A DNA stretch of 64,000 nucleotides, taken from contig NZ_KK211332.1 of NCBI RefSeq assembly GCF_000621705.1, positions 124,001 to 188,000 of the forward strand, read 5' to 3'. Both the position numbers and the translations under genes were made by a program. Source of the stretch: Prolixibacter bellariivorans ATCC BAA-1284 (GTDB lineage: Bacteria > Bacteroidota > Bacteroidia > Bacteroidales > Prolixibacteraceae). The notes under the pieces were generated by a model. That model did not search any database and was not told where the DNA came from. It saw nothing but the letters and a program-made list of their open reading frames with translations. This document shows, one piece after another, positions 52,344 to 60,582 of the stretch (position 1 is the first letter of the stretch; every line of letters begins with the position of its first letter).

Positions 52344-52910
52344 TTAATTGATATCGTATTTCTGTTTCAATTCCTTCGCTTTCTTCCTGGTTTTCGGACT
52401 GGTACTTTGCAACTGCTCCCTGATGAATGCTACGACCGCCTCCTTATCAGAAACCCAATCGAAATACTGGTCGAGCGCTGAAAGTACATACGCTTTTTGC
52501 AAATCGAGGTGACGGCAATGGCTGGTGTTCGCGATATCCAGCAACAGCGGTGTTATCCTTTTCTCCAGTTCCGGTTTGGCTAACACGATTTTTTCGGATT
52601 TCTCGGCAGCATGCGGCGAAACCACCGGACTTTCGTGATTCAGCAATTCGTTGAACCATAAGTCAAACAGTTCCTCAAAACGGTTATCGGTATCTACTCT
52701 GGCAAGGTTGGCGATGATATGAATCGCCCAATAGAGTTTCGACACCTCCGGCCCGTGAAGCATTTCCGCGAACCTGTCCCAGAATGGATACAACAACTCC
52801 GGATGCTCTTCACTAAGGGCATACAGCTGGTGAAAGGCTTCTTCCCGCTCTTTTAGCTGCTTCGATTGCAGCCCGCTAATCAGTTCTTCTATTTCATGGT
52901 TAGCTTTCAT
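52344..52910 (-). CDS. HEAT-like helical repeat protein
   Basis: The 188-residue all-helical cytoplasmic protein. It has repeated helix pairs such as LQSKQLKEREEAFHQLYALS, FAEMLHGPEVSKLYWAIHII, RFEELFDLWFNELLNHESPV and TPLLLDIANTSHCRHLDLQK, consistent with a short HEAT/ARM solenoid as in the DNA alkylation-repair family. No catalytic motif is visible. It overlaps the dehydrogenase gene by 11 bases and is presumably translated with it. Confidence 0.68.
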   Translation of the reverse strand: MKANHEIEELISGLQSKQLKEREEAFHQLYALSEEHPELLYPFWDRFAEMLHGPEVSKLYWAIHIIANLARVDTDNRFEELFDLWFNELLNHESPVVSPHAAEKSEKIVLAKPELEKRITPLLLDIANTSHCRHLDLQKAYVLSALDQYFDWVSDKEAVVAFIREQLQSTSPKTRKKAKELKQKYDIN

Positions 52911-53871
52911 CCATGTTGCAACGAACGATTACATTCCCGGTCTTCTGTCCGGTGAGGACATACCGGTAAGCCTCGGCGATATCTTCCAGTGGGTACCACC
53001 GGTCGATGACCGGCCGGAACTTTCCTTCTTCCAGCAATTTTTTGATGAAGACAATACTCCCCTTCCGATTGGAGGGCAACGGAAAGTGGACCTGCTTTCC
53101 ACCTCTGACGGGTGTCCACATAGCAAGGAAGGGATTTTCCGCGTTGGGCCCCAGCTCCGACGAAATATACACACCTCCCGGTTTCAACAAGCGCTCGCAT
53201 TTTCCAAAAGAGCTTTTTCCCACTGCATCGAAAACGAAATCGTATTGCTCACGGTCCTGCGTGAAATCTTCCTGCAGGTAATCGATAACGCGGTCGGCAC
53301 CCAGCGATTTGATGAGGTCGAGGTTCTGCGTATTGCCTACGGCCGTCACTTCGGCGCCATAGTATTTCAGCATTTGCAACGCGGCCGAACCAATAGCGCC
53401 GGTAGCGCCGTTCAGCATCACTTTCCGGTTACCGCCCGGCACCCGCTTGAGAAAGTTGTAAGCGTAATGCGCGCCCTCGCTGCTGGCAGCAGCCTGTTGG
53501 TACGTGATACCTTCGGGGATATGTGCCATCGCTTCGTTCTCCGAAACGGCCAGGTATTGGGCGTGCGACTGCAACCCGCTGTCGTTAAAGCCCCAGACTT
53601 TATCGCCGACCTGAAACGCGCTGACATTCCGGCCAACGGCTTCCACCTGTCCGGCAAAGTCGGTCCCGGTTGATTGATGCGTCGGTCTCGACACGCCGGT
53701 GAACAACCGGATGAGATAGGGCTTTCCGGTCAGAATGCCGCAATCGGTGCGGTTAACGGTGGCTGCATATACTTTCACCAGCACTTCGTTGTCTCCGTAA
53801 ACGGGCTTAGCGACCTCCTGTACGGTTAATACGTCGGGGGAGCCATATTGGGTTCGAATCGCTGCTTTCAT
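52900..53871 (-). CDS. zinc-independent medium-chain dehydrogenase (quinone-oxidoreductase-like)
   Basis: The 323-residue MDR protein has the N-terminal GroES-like fold (MKAAIRTQYGSPDVLTVQEV, GKPYLIRLFTGVSRPTHQST, GTDFAGQVEAVGRNVSAFQV, GDKVWGF). The nucleotide loop is VMLNGATGAIGSAALQMLKY, with YGAEVTAVGNTQNLDLIKSL. The C-terminus ends LTGQKTGNVIVRC. It uses NADPH to reduce quinones or enones. Zinc-ligand cysteines of alcohol dehydrogenases are absent. It begins a unit with the HEAT-like and NTF2-like genes downstream. Confidence 0.9.
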   Translation of the reverse strand: MKAAIRTQYGSPDVLTVQEVAKPVYGDNEVLVKVYAATVNRTDCGILTGKPYLIRLFTGVSRPTHQSTGTDFAGQVEAVGRNVSAFQVGDKVWGFNDSGLQSHAQYLAVSENEAMAHIPEGITYQQAAASSEGAHYAYNFLKRVPGGNRKVMLNGATGAIGSAALQMLKYYGAEVTAVGNTQNLDLIKSLGADRVIDYLQEDFTQDREQYDFVFDAVGKSSFGKCERLLKPGGVYISSELGPNAENPFLAMWTPVRGGKQVHFPLPSNRKGSIVFIKKLLEEGKFRPVIDRWYPLEDIAEAYRYVLTGQKTGNVIVRCNMDES

Positions 53872-54094
53872 GAAGTCAGTTTTGGTTAAAATGCAGTCGA
53901 TAAGTTACTGAAATTTTGGGAAATGGATGGCTACGCCGTTGCTGTTGTTTCTATGGTTACTATTGTTACTGTAGTTACGCTTCGCAGTTTCAGGTTGACA
54001 ACTTTTGCCTTTTGACTTTCGACTTGTTCCTGTGGTTTCTGTGGTTCGAAGCCTTACAGATCATTTTTAATACCAGGTTGTGAAATGATTCGTC

Positions 54095-54280
54095 CCCAAC
54101 AACGCCCCCAGGCGATAAGGGCGGTGGCCAGTCAAAGTTGCCCGGGCAGGCGGCGGCGGGAGCGGTTTTTGGCGGGGATTCCGGGGAGTGGGTAGGAAAG
54201 AAAAAACCGTGACGCGGGCGGTAGGATCACTTTGACTTGTCCTTTTCGTTCTTTTGGGACAAGCCAAAAGGACATCGTAG
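54095..54280 (+). repeat. R-type dispersed repeat, copy 4
   Basis: CCCAGGCGATAAGGGCGG, GCCAGTCAAAGTTGCCCGGG, GCGGTTTTTGGCGGGGATTC and GGTAGGATCACTTTGACTTG, followed by the hairpin CTTGTCC...GGGACAAG and AAAAGGAC. Almost the same as copies 3 and 5. Confidence 0.75.
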
Positions 54281-54344
54281 TTGTTTCTAATGTCTTCTCC
54301 GAACAACAGAAACGATAGGAACCGCGGAGCGTAACCAACTGGCA

Positions 54345-54500
54345 ACCCTTCATGTGCGGCGCAGAAACGGTTCCGTTTCAATCATTGCCGGCAGATGCGC
54401 CTCTTGTTGATTACACTATTCCAACCCGGGGTGGCTCCTCGATATTCATCCCGGATTACCCCGGGCTATGAACTTTCAGGCCTTCAGCCTGACGAACAAT
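54345..54500 (+). repeat. C-type dispersed repeat, copy 7
   Basis: It contains TTCCGTTTCAATCATTGCCG, AACCCGGGGTGGCTCCTCG, TACCCCGGGCTATGAACTTT and CAGGCCTTCAGCCTGACGAA. The last part is shared with copy 8 at 60300 (GACCTTCAGCCTGACGAAC). Confidence 0.65.
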
Positions 54501-54613
54501 TAAGAGGTCAAAGGTGGAAATTTCAATCCTGGCGATATCTTAACCTCGAAACCGAACAACAGAAACAACAGGAACTACAGAAACCGCAAAGCACAACCTG
54601 TAACTGTAACCCT

Positions 54614-55087
54614 TTACAGGTTTTCATCCAAACAGTACACCAGGTACCACTTCTTCCCCACCAGTTCGAAACGGCACTTGTTACTGAAGCCGGTGTCGGG
54701 AAGCCAGACGTGCTGGGTAAACTCCGTGGGTGTTTTGTGGTAAGTCACCTTGTATTGCGTGGTGTCGATGTCGTAAATCTTCGTTTTCATGATGTGCCAG
54801 TTCTGCTTCGTCCACTTTTCGGTGCCGTCCACATCCACCGACGCACCTTCGATGGGAAACTTCAGGCGCGATACCTGGAAAGAACTATCCTCGTGGAAAC
54901 GGTTGTAGAACTGGTCGAAGTCCTCCGCGGCTTTGCTTTTGCTCTTCGTGGTAGCGGTCTCTTCCCGGTTGGCTTTGGAGGCGTTTACGGCCTCTTTCTT
55001 CGTGTGACATCCCGGCAGGCCAAGCCACAGCAAGCCCACTAATAGCAACAAGGTTATGGGGAGATGGTTAGCAATCTGTCTCTTCAT
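54614..55087 (-). CDS. DUF4348-like lipoprotein
   Basis: The 157-residue protein has a lipoprotein leader (ITLLLLVGLLWLGLPGC). The mature part contains FDQFYNRFHEDSSFQVSRLK, FPIEG, then WHIMKTKIYDIDTTQYKVTY and CRFELVGKKWYLVYCLDEN at the C-terminus. The pattern FDxFYxxFxxDxxFQxxRxxFP is typical of the DUF4348 family of Bacteroidota. Function is unknown. Confidence 0.7.
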   Translation of the reverse strand: MKRQIANHLPITLLLLVGLLWLGLPGCHTKKEAVNASKANREETATTKSKSKAAEDFDQFYNRFHEDSSFQVSRLKFPIEGASVDVDGTEKWTKQNWHIMKTKIYDIDTTQYKVTYHKTPTEFTQHVWLPDTGFSNKCRFELVGKKWYLVYCLDENL

Positions 55088-55411
55088 GTAGCAAGGGTTT
55101 TTGTTGGTCTGTTAAACGTTACGGTATTTGTTTTACATAGTTACAAAAATTTTGGACAGACTGAAAACCAATTGCTTCAATTTCAGAATATAAAAGTCAT
55201 AAAAAAGGTGTCAAAAAAGTACGAAGAACATTTTCAGAACTACCAAATTGAAAGTTATCTCCAAAACTTTTACCCCTAAATCCCCTAAAGGGGACTTTAA
55301 GCCGCCCCTTTAGGGGAGGTTTGGAGGGGTGAAAACAGGTTTGCTTACAATTTGTAAGTTTTAAATTCCGCAGTTTGTACTTTTCTGACACCCTTTCCTC
55401 AAAGGTTCAAT
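55088..55411. other. gap occupied mostly by a MITE-like element
   Basis: Apart from the element at 55204-55396, I see no gene or regulatory site here. Confidence 0.6.
55204..55396 (+). mobile_element. MITE-like element, copy 1 (193 bp)
   Basis: The ends are AAAGGTGTCAAAAAAGTAC on the left and GTACTTTTCTGACACCCTTT on the right, terminal inverted repeats of about 19 bp with two mismatches and one indel. The interior has a TTTCAGAACTACCAAATTG segment and the central hairpin TAAATCCCCTAAAGGGGACT and CCCCTTTAGGGGAGG. It aligns with the reverse complement of the element at 62141-62334 over nearly its whole length. There is no open reading frame, so it would need a transposase from elsewhere. Confidence 0.7.
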
Positions 55412-56110
55412 TTATCTTCTTCGTCCAAACAACCGCAGCAGGAGCAGGAACAGGTTGATGAAGTCGAGGTAGAGGACGAGTGCCCCGACAATGGCTTCCT
55501 TCTTATCCTCTTCGGTTCCTTCGTTCCCGATGACGTTCATCTTCTTTATCTTCTGGGTATCGTAAGCCGTCAGTCCCACGAAAATCAGTATCCCGGCGTA
55601 AGTGGTAAACCAGTACAGGGCCGGACTATGAAAAAACATGTTGACCACCGAGGCAATGATAACCCCGATGAGTCCCATAAACAACAGGTTGCCCCACCGG
55701 GTTAAATCGCTTTTGGTGAAGTACCCGTAGGCGCTCATCACCGCGAAGGTACCGGCCGTGATGAAGAAGGTCGACGCAATGGATGCGGCGGTATACAACA
55801 GGAAAATCACCGAAAAGGTCAGCCCGTTTAACACGGAATAGAGCACAAACACCAGCGTGGCGGTTTGCGCCGACATCTTTTGTATCCATCCCACCAGGTA
55901 ACCCACCATCAGGAACTCGCCGATAATCAGTCCGAAGAACAGGATTTGGTTCTGCACAATCATCCGCACGATATCCACATGCATGGCTGTCCACATCGCC
56001 ACGCCCCCGGTAATCAGCAGGGCAAACGACATCCAGCTGTATACTTTTACGATGAACCGTTGCGTTTCGGCCAACGCTTCTTCCTTCGAAATTCCAATGT
56101 AATTGTCCAT
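55412..56110 (-). CDS. Bax inhibitor-1/YccA-family membrane protein
   Basis: The 232-residue protein has seven hydrophobic helices. The family features are visible: the N-terminus FIVKVYSWMSFALLITGGVA, FVLYSVLNGLTFSVIFLLYT near residue 90, then TAGTFAVMSAYGYFTKSDLT and FVGLTAYDTQKIKKMNVIGN, with LVLYLDFINLFLLLLRLFGR at the C-terminus. This matches the BI-1-like YccA/YbhL family, which form pH-sensitive calcium leak channels. No neighbour suggests a process. Confidence 0.93.
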   Translation of the reverse strand: MDNYIGISKEEALAETQRFIVKVYSWMSFALLITGGVAMWTAMHVDIVRMIVQNQILFFGLIIGEFLMVGYLVGWIQKMSAQTATLVFVLYSVLNGLTFSVIFLLYTAASIASTFFITAGTFAVMSAYGYFTKSDLTRWGNLLFMGLIGVIIASVVNMFFHSPALYWFTTYAGILIFVGLTAYDTQKIKKMNVIGNEGTEEDKKEAIVGALVLYLDFINLFLLLLRLFGRRR

Positions 56111-56144
56111 CTCTTTCTATTTGATAATATCATTCATTACTAAA

Positions 56145-58262
56145 TCACTCTGAAATATCTATATTATTTAGAAAATCAATTGTCTTATCATTTATTATCC
56201 GAAGCTTAATATCATTGTAGGAAACTCCTAAATGTTCATGCATATATTCTGGATCTATATAATAAAATTTATCATCAGAATACAATATTTTCTTATCAAT
56301 CAGCTCTTCCAGGACTTTCTCACCAATAATATTTCCTGTGACTCTTCTATTTTCAATTTTGTCTCTGAATTTTGCCATGCGTCCCTTACTATGTGAGCGA
56401 AACAGCGCAATAATTTTCCTCAGCTTGAGATATTTATCTTTTAAAAGCGGGTCAGTGATCTGTAACGAAAGATCGGTGGGTTCATAAAAGTCGACAAAAG
56501 GAAACTCAGGTCTGTTCTTGGTTATAATCTGAAATTTCTGTTCTGCTCCTAAATGATTAATCAAAGAAGGAACTTGACCATTAGCATAATCAATTTGACA
56601 GGATTCACATTCAAAAACAATTCCGTCTTTCGAATTTGCCACCCCTTTTTCTAGAACAAATTCATCTGTACTAATAATAATATTATTACAATTTAGGGTT
56701 ATTGGAGAAGATAATTCACAACGCTTTCCATCTAGTACTATATCTATTCCCGCATTTACGAATACATTGCTCAGAACACTATTAAGATATAGACCAGTAT
56801 CTCTATTTAATGCCATATCAAAGGTCGTCGGGTCTTCCTGAATATTGGAAAATTCGACCTCACAATGAATGGAATTTGTGTCTTCATCTATCTCATCAAT
56901 GCTCATGCATGTTGAAAACTGCTTATCATCTAAAGATTTTATTGAACTATATAAGAAAGGCAAGAATTTAGGATTTATTTTATGCTCATCATTCAATCTC
57001 TCAAAGATAAAGAAAAGCATGAAGGCGTCTTTATATTTTGTCTTCAGATATTCAAATACAGCTTCCTCATATTCCGCTTTACCAATCATTTTTGCAATAA
57101 TATAACTTTCAAACACTGCATTCTGGATCTTATTGTTTTCCAAAAAAGGATGTTCTTTTATCCACTCACTAATTTTATCTTCATAGAGAGCGTTAAACTT
57201 GGCATCCTCTGAAACACATGCTTGATATGGTTTCGAAATTTGACTATAAAGCAATCGAATACATTGTTCATCAACACTATAAGCCTTTTCCAGAACATTC
57301 TGTCTAAAATCAGGCGTACGGTCTCCTAAAAGGGATGGAAGAACAAGTCTGTCAATTTTCTCCTCTTTATCTCTTAACAATATGTATTGAACTATTGAAG
57401 TGATTAAATCAACACCTTTGAAATCATCTCTAACTAAATCTTCATATAATGCATGATAATTTTTTGCAGCCCGTAACAATTTAGTTATTGACAACAAAAC
57501 AGGAGCATAACCAATAAAAGACTGATATTGTCTATGTTTTATTTCAGCTGTATTTTTAAAAAAGCCTTCAACTGACTTAATTATGTAATCACGTGTCTTT
57601 TTATACTCTTGTGGAAATTTTCGTTCATCAATCTGCTTATCAATAAATTCATTTGCTTGAGCGACTGTAAATGGTTCTATTTTTAAAAGAGATGTCTCTA
57701 CACCATTTTCCTCCAAATAGAGCCAGCAATGTTCCATGACTTGAGTTCTCCCCAATAGAACAAACGGAATACCATCTGCATCACCACAAATGTTGACAAT
57801 CTCATCAAGAAATGAATTAAAGCCTTGAACTGTGGTTTTTATATATCCTTCATCTAGTGCATCTATAATTAATGTAGCTTTTCCGGTCTTCAAGCCTTCA
57901 ACGAATTTTCCTAACCCTACGTGTCCTAAAGTATCGAAAAATAATCCGGTAAGGGAATTGCTTGCTACCGGTTTATGTTGGGACAAATTAAAAACTGGCA
58001 TTTGTAAACTTGAAGATAAATATTTTGTCAACTCACTTTTTCCTGTAGCGCCAGCCGCTGATATTAGAATTACTTTTGGATTATTGCCCTCTTTTATTCT
58101 ACCCATTAATTCTGTAAAGTCGGGCTTTACATATTGAGGGTTTATATTTTCACATAACTTAAAAGAAGGGATTTCTTTTACTAGACTAGATTTATCAAAC
58201 GACTCAAGATTTTTCTTTACAATCTGCTCTAATTTAAAAAGACTAACCAATTTATCATTCAT
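56145..58262 (-). CDS. STAND/NACHT-like P-loop NTPase, candidate defence protein
   Basis: The 705-residue protein is AT-rich compared with its neighbours. Walker A is GATGKSELTKYL (residues 71-76), Walker B is TLIIDALDEGY (~130-140), followed by IPFVLLGRTQVMEH. The DALDEG signature is typical of NACHT/STAND ATPases. The C-terminal half (residues ~450-700) has beta-rich and helical parts I do not recognise, possibly a sensor. Single-gene NACHT and Avs-type proteins protect against phage in other bacteria. That role here is inference. Two shared upstream elements lie at 58404 and 58483. Confidence 0.72.
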   Translation of the reverse strand: MNDKLVSLFKLEQIVKKNLESFDKSSLVKEIPSFKLCENINPQYVKPDFTELMGRIKEGNNPKVILISAAGATGKSELTKYLSSSLQMPVFNLSQHKPVASNSLTGLFFDTLGHVGLGKFVEGLKTGKATLIIDALDEGYIKTTVQGFNSFLDEIVNICGDADGIPFVLLGRTQVMEHCWLYLEENGVETSLLKIEPFTVAQANEFIDKQIDERKFPQEYKKTRDYIIKSVEGFFKNTAEIKHRQYQSFIGYAPVLLSITKLLRAAKNYHALYEDLVRDDFKGVDLITSIVQYILLRDKEEKIDRLVLPSLLGDRTPDFRQNVLEKAYSVDEQCIRLLYSQISKPYQACVSEDAKFNALYEDKISEWIKEHPFLENNKIQNAVFESYIIAKMIGKAEYEEAVFEYLKTKYKDAFMLFFIFERLNDEHKINPKFLPFLYSSIKSLDDKQFSTCMSIDEIDEDTNSIHCEVEFSNIQEDPTTFDMALNRDTGLYLNSVLSNVFVNAGIDIVLDGKRCELSSPITLNCNNIIISTDEFVLEKGVANSKDGIVFECESCQIDYANGQVPSLINHLGAEQKFQIITKNRPEFPFVDFYEPTDLSLQITDPLLKDKYLKLRKIIALFRSHSKGRMAKFRDKIENRRVTGNIIGEKVLEELIDKKILYSDDKFYYIDPEYMHEHLGVSYNDIKLRIINDKTIDFLNNIDISE

Positions 58263-58403
58263 AACCGCTATCTACTTTAGTTTCATATTTATTTGAACTT
58301 GTCTTAAAGCCGAAAAACATGGAAATCACACATCGTAATTCTGGTACAACTTCCCTTAATAACTTCATCAGTTATTGCATTTCATTCCACTTGTATGTTC
58401 CTG

Positions 58404-58444
58404 TCTCGCAAAATAACGCTCCCCACCAAATTCTTATTGTTTAC
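58404..58444 (-). promoter_or_regulatory. shared bipartite motif, copy 4
   Basis: On the minus strand GTAAACAATAAGAATTTGG is followed by GCGTTATTTTGCG. It aligns with copies 1 and 2 without gaps. It lies 142-182 bases ahead of the NTPase ATG. Confidence 0.55.
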
Positions 58445-58482
58445 TGACCATGTTTAACAAAATCATGCCCAAGCCCATTTTC

Positions 58483-58566
58483 CATTCACATACCAGATCC
58501 GACCGTTCACGGAAGAATTTGATACGTTCACGTAAGAAATCGAACTATTGAGAATGGATATAAATT
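58483..58566 (+). promoter_or_regulatory. three 21-bp-spaced CGTTCA boxes, copy 3
   Basis: CATTCA at 58483, CGTTCA at 58504 and CGTTCA at 58525 are spaced exactly 21. CTATTGAGAATGGATATAAA begins 20 bases after the last box, as in copies 1 and 2. It lies about 220 bases upstream of the NTPase gene. The first box has one substitution. Confidence 0.58.
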
Positions 58567-58729
58567 GACAAAAAGATGTTAGATGAGAGACTTCAGACAT
58601 GAGACTTTTCAGGTTATGGGAGCGGTTTCTGTAGTTTCTGTTGTTCCTATCGTTACTATTGTTGGATGAGTTTTAAGTTTTACGTGTTAAGTTTTAAGAA
58701 CGGTTCAGAGCAACTGAACATACTTAACT

Positions 58730-58920
58730 GTTTAGTCCCCCACTTCGTCGGTAGACGAAAAGTGCGCAGGCCGGTCAAAGTAGCCCGGGCAGGAGAAGGC
58801 GGGAGCGGTTTTTGGCGGGGGTTCAAGGTCGTGGGCCGGAAAGAAAAAACCGTGACGCGGGTAGTAGGATCACTTTGACTTGTCCTTTTCGTTCTTTTGG
58901 GACAAGCCAAAAGGACAGAC
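58730..58920 (+). repeat. R-type dispersed repeat, copy 5
   Basis: It contains GTCGGTAGACGAAAAGTGCG, GCCGGTCAAAGTAGCCCGGG, GCGGTTTTTGGCGGGGGTTC and TAGGATCACTTTGACTTGTC, and the hairpin CTTGTCC...GGGACAAG. It is close to copies 3 and 4. Confidence 0.75.
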
Positions 58921-59210
58921 TTTGTAGGAAAAGCACAAAGGCTCCACGCAAAACGCGCAAAGTTTTTTCGCAAAAGACAGCAAAGTCAATCCCTAATGGC
59001 AAGCCAGAGACGATTAAGTAGGGTCAGTACCTATCCTGACCGTCGCTACAAAGCCTGAAAAACGGATATGAGTTTGGTCCGGGGAACCCGGGATGGTAAT
59101 CGAAGGACCGCCCACGACGGTAGTCGGGACAGGCCCGGGTTAGTTTGACCATGATAACCAGACGCCCCCAGACCGCCAATCAGCGAAGAACGTCCGTTGC
59201 TGCGTTTCCA

Positions 59211-59240
59211 GGGATGTCATCCCTCGGAGGGATGACATCC
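59211..59240. repeat. near-perfect 30-base palindrome
   Basis: GGATGTCATCCCTC at 59212 pairs with GAGGGATGACATCC ending at 59240. It directly precedes the first recognisable unit of the array, so it may be its boundary. Confidence 0.55.
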
Positions 59241-59880
59241 TTAAGGCCACTGATGAAGTTTTTGCCAGCGATGCCGTTAACAAGTGCTTAAACTCCCACT
59301 TTTGGGCCAGCGGAGCAATTAGTAAATGATTAAACCTTCACTTTTTGACCAGTGAAGCCATTAACAAATGCTTAAGCCTTCACTTTTCTTCAAGGGAAGC
59401 AATTAGTATATGATTAACCTCCATTTTCCGTCAGGAAAGGCGTTCGACAATTCGAAAACGCTCACTTTCCGTCAGGGAAGGCGTTCGACAATTCGAAAAC
59501 ACTCACTTTCCATCAGGGAAGGCGTTCGACAATTCGAAAACGCTCACTTTTGGCTAGGGGAAGCAATTCGAATACTCGAAAACGTCCACTTTTTGTCCGG
59601 GGAAGCAATTCGAATACTCGAAAACGCTCACTTTTTGTTCGGGGAAGCAATTCGACAATTCGAAAGCCCTCACTTTTCGGCAGGAACGTCATTCGACAAT
59701 TCGAAAGGCATCATTTGGGTCCGGCACGCTTTGGGATAACTCCCAAATGCCTGCTTTTCTTCAGGGAAGGCTTAGGACAACTCCCAACGCCTCACTTTTT
59801 GATTCGACAAGCTTTGGGACAACTCCCAAGGCTTCACTTTTCGTCAGGGAGGGTTTGGGACAACTCCCAAGGCGTGATTT
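59220..59880. repeat. array of ~15 units of 40-42 bp, each with an inverted repeat
   Basis: Each unit contains a short inverted repeat with a loop of about four to six bases, then a CACTTTT and CAGGGAAG-type segment. The stems are TTAA...TTAA in the first four units (e.g. TTAACAAGTGCTTAA), TTCGA...TCGAA in the next seven (TTCGACAATTCGAA, TTCGAATACTCGAA) and TTGGGA...TCCCAA in the last four (TTGGGACAACTCCCAA). Both arms change together, so pairing is kept while sequence changes. It is not a CRISPR array, because the units are adjacent and there are no unique spacers. Confidence 0.75.
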
Positions 59881-59884
59881 AAAC

Positions 59885-60582
59885 CGTTTTCAAGTTGCGC
59901 CTCGTGGTTTCTGTTGTTGGAGTCTGAGAGTAGTAGTGGTTCATTTCTCATTATTCATTGAATAAAATCCTCCTCCGGCCTGTCAGCCACCTCCTCCAAA
60001 GGAGGACATGCGCGAACTACCGTGCTTTTATTCAGCTAATGGAAGAAAATTGAGCAGGAATTTTACCTTGCAAATTTGTACCTCCAAAACTTTAGTACTA
60101 CAGTAAATTCGCGGGCTGTCCCCCTTTGGAGGGGGAATTAAAGGGGGAGGATAAATCAGGAATCGCTCTGTTCAACGCCGGCATATGCGGCGCAGGAGCG
60201 TTTCCATTCCAATCCTGTTTCGAACGTGCGCCTCCTTCCTATGCGGGGCATTCGATCCCGGGGCGGCGTCGTACCTCCTTGTCCCGGGCTATGGAATTTC
60301 GGACCTTCAGCCTGACGAACAACAGCAACCTTGCAGCACAACCTGAAACTTGAAACCTGAAATATCTTAACTCTATCGTCTCATGTCTGGAGTCTAATGT
60401 CTTCTTCGAATAACAATAGTAACCTTCATAGCCACAGTAACCACGAAGCGCAATCGGTAACCTGGAACTTGAAACCTGAAACTCAATTTTTGCCCGGAAA
60501 CCATTATCTTCATGGCGCGTTTTTCCGCCGCCGGCGGCAACGTATCTTAATCATCCTAATCAAAACACCACAAGCATTCAAC
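59885..60582. repeat. A/B and C blocks before the acyltransferase
   Basis: An A/B fragment at 59885-59925, CCACCTCCTCCAAAGGAGGA at 59985-60005, CCCCCTTTGGAGGGGGAATT at 60120-60140, the C copy at 60165-60310 (GGCGCAGGAGCGTTTCCATT, ATCCCGGGGCGGCGTC) and A/B blocks at 60340-60485. Nothing here looks like a gene. Confidence 0.55.

Larger units (their letters stand above)
53872..54613. repeat. gap with A/B, R and C repeats
   Basis: An A/B block runs 53930-54045, an R copy 54095-54280, another A/B fragment 54300-54335, a C copy 54345-54500 and an A/B block 54545-54612. These appear as a compound unit. I see no gene in the 742 bases. Confidence 0.65.
58263..60582. repeat. 2.3 kb gene-free stretch of repeats and arrays
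   Basis: In order: the bipartite motif (58404), CGTTCA boxes (58483), an A/B block (58605-58665), an R copy (58730-58920), a palindrome (59211), the hairpin array (59220-59880), an A/B block (59885-59925), a CCTCC/GGAGG region (59970-60150), a C copy (60165-60310) and A/B blocks (60340-60485). Frames that are open across it, such as 59410-59739, follow the repeat period. No gene is supported. Confidence 0.7.

Noticed and set aside
58680-58973. 97-codon minus-strand frame in the R repeat
   Set aside because: The same peptide pattern appears in every R copy on the minus strand, so it is a repeat translation.
59410-59739. 109-codon frame through the hairpin array
   Set aside because: The unit length of 42 keeps the frame open; no ribosome-binding site or leader.
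59220-59880. CRISPR array
   Set aside because: Units are adjacent with no unique spacers and no cas genes are nearby.
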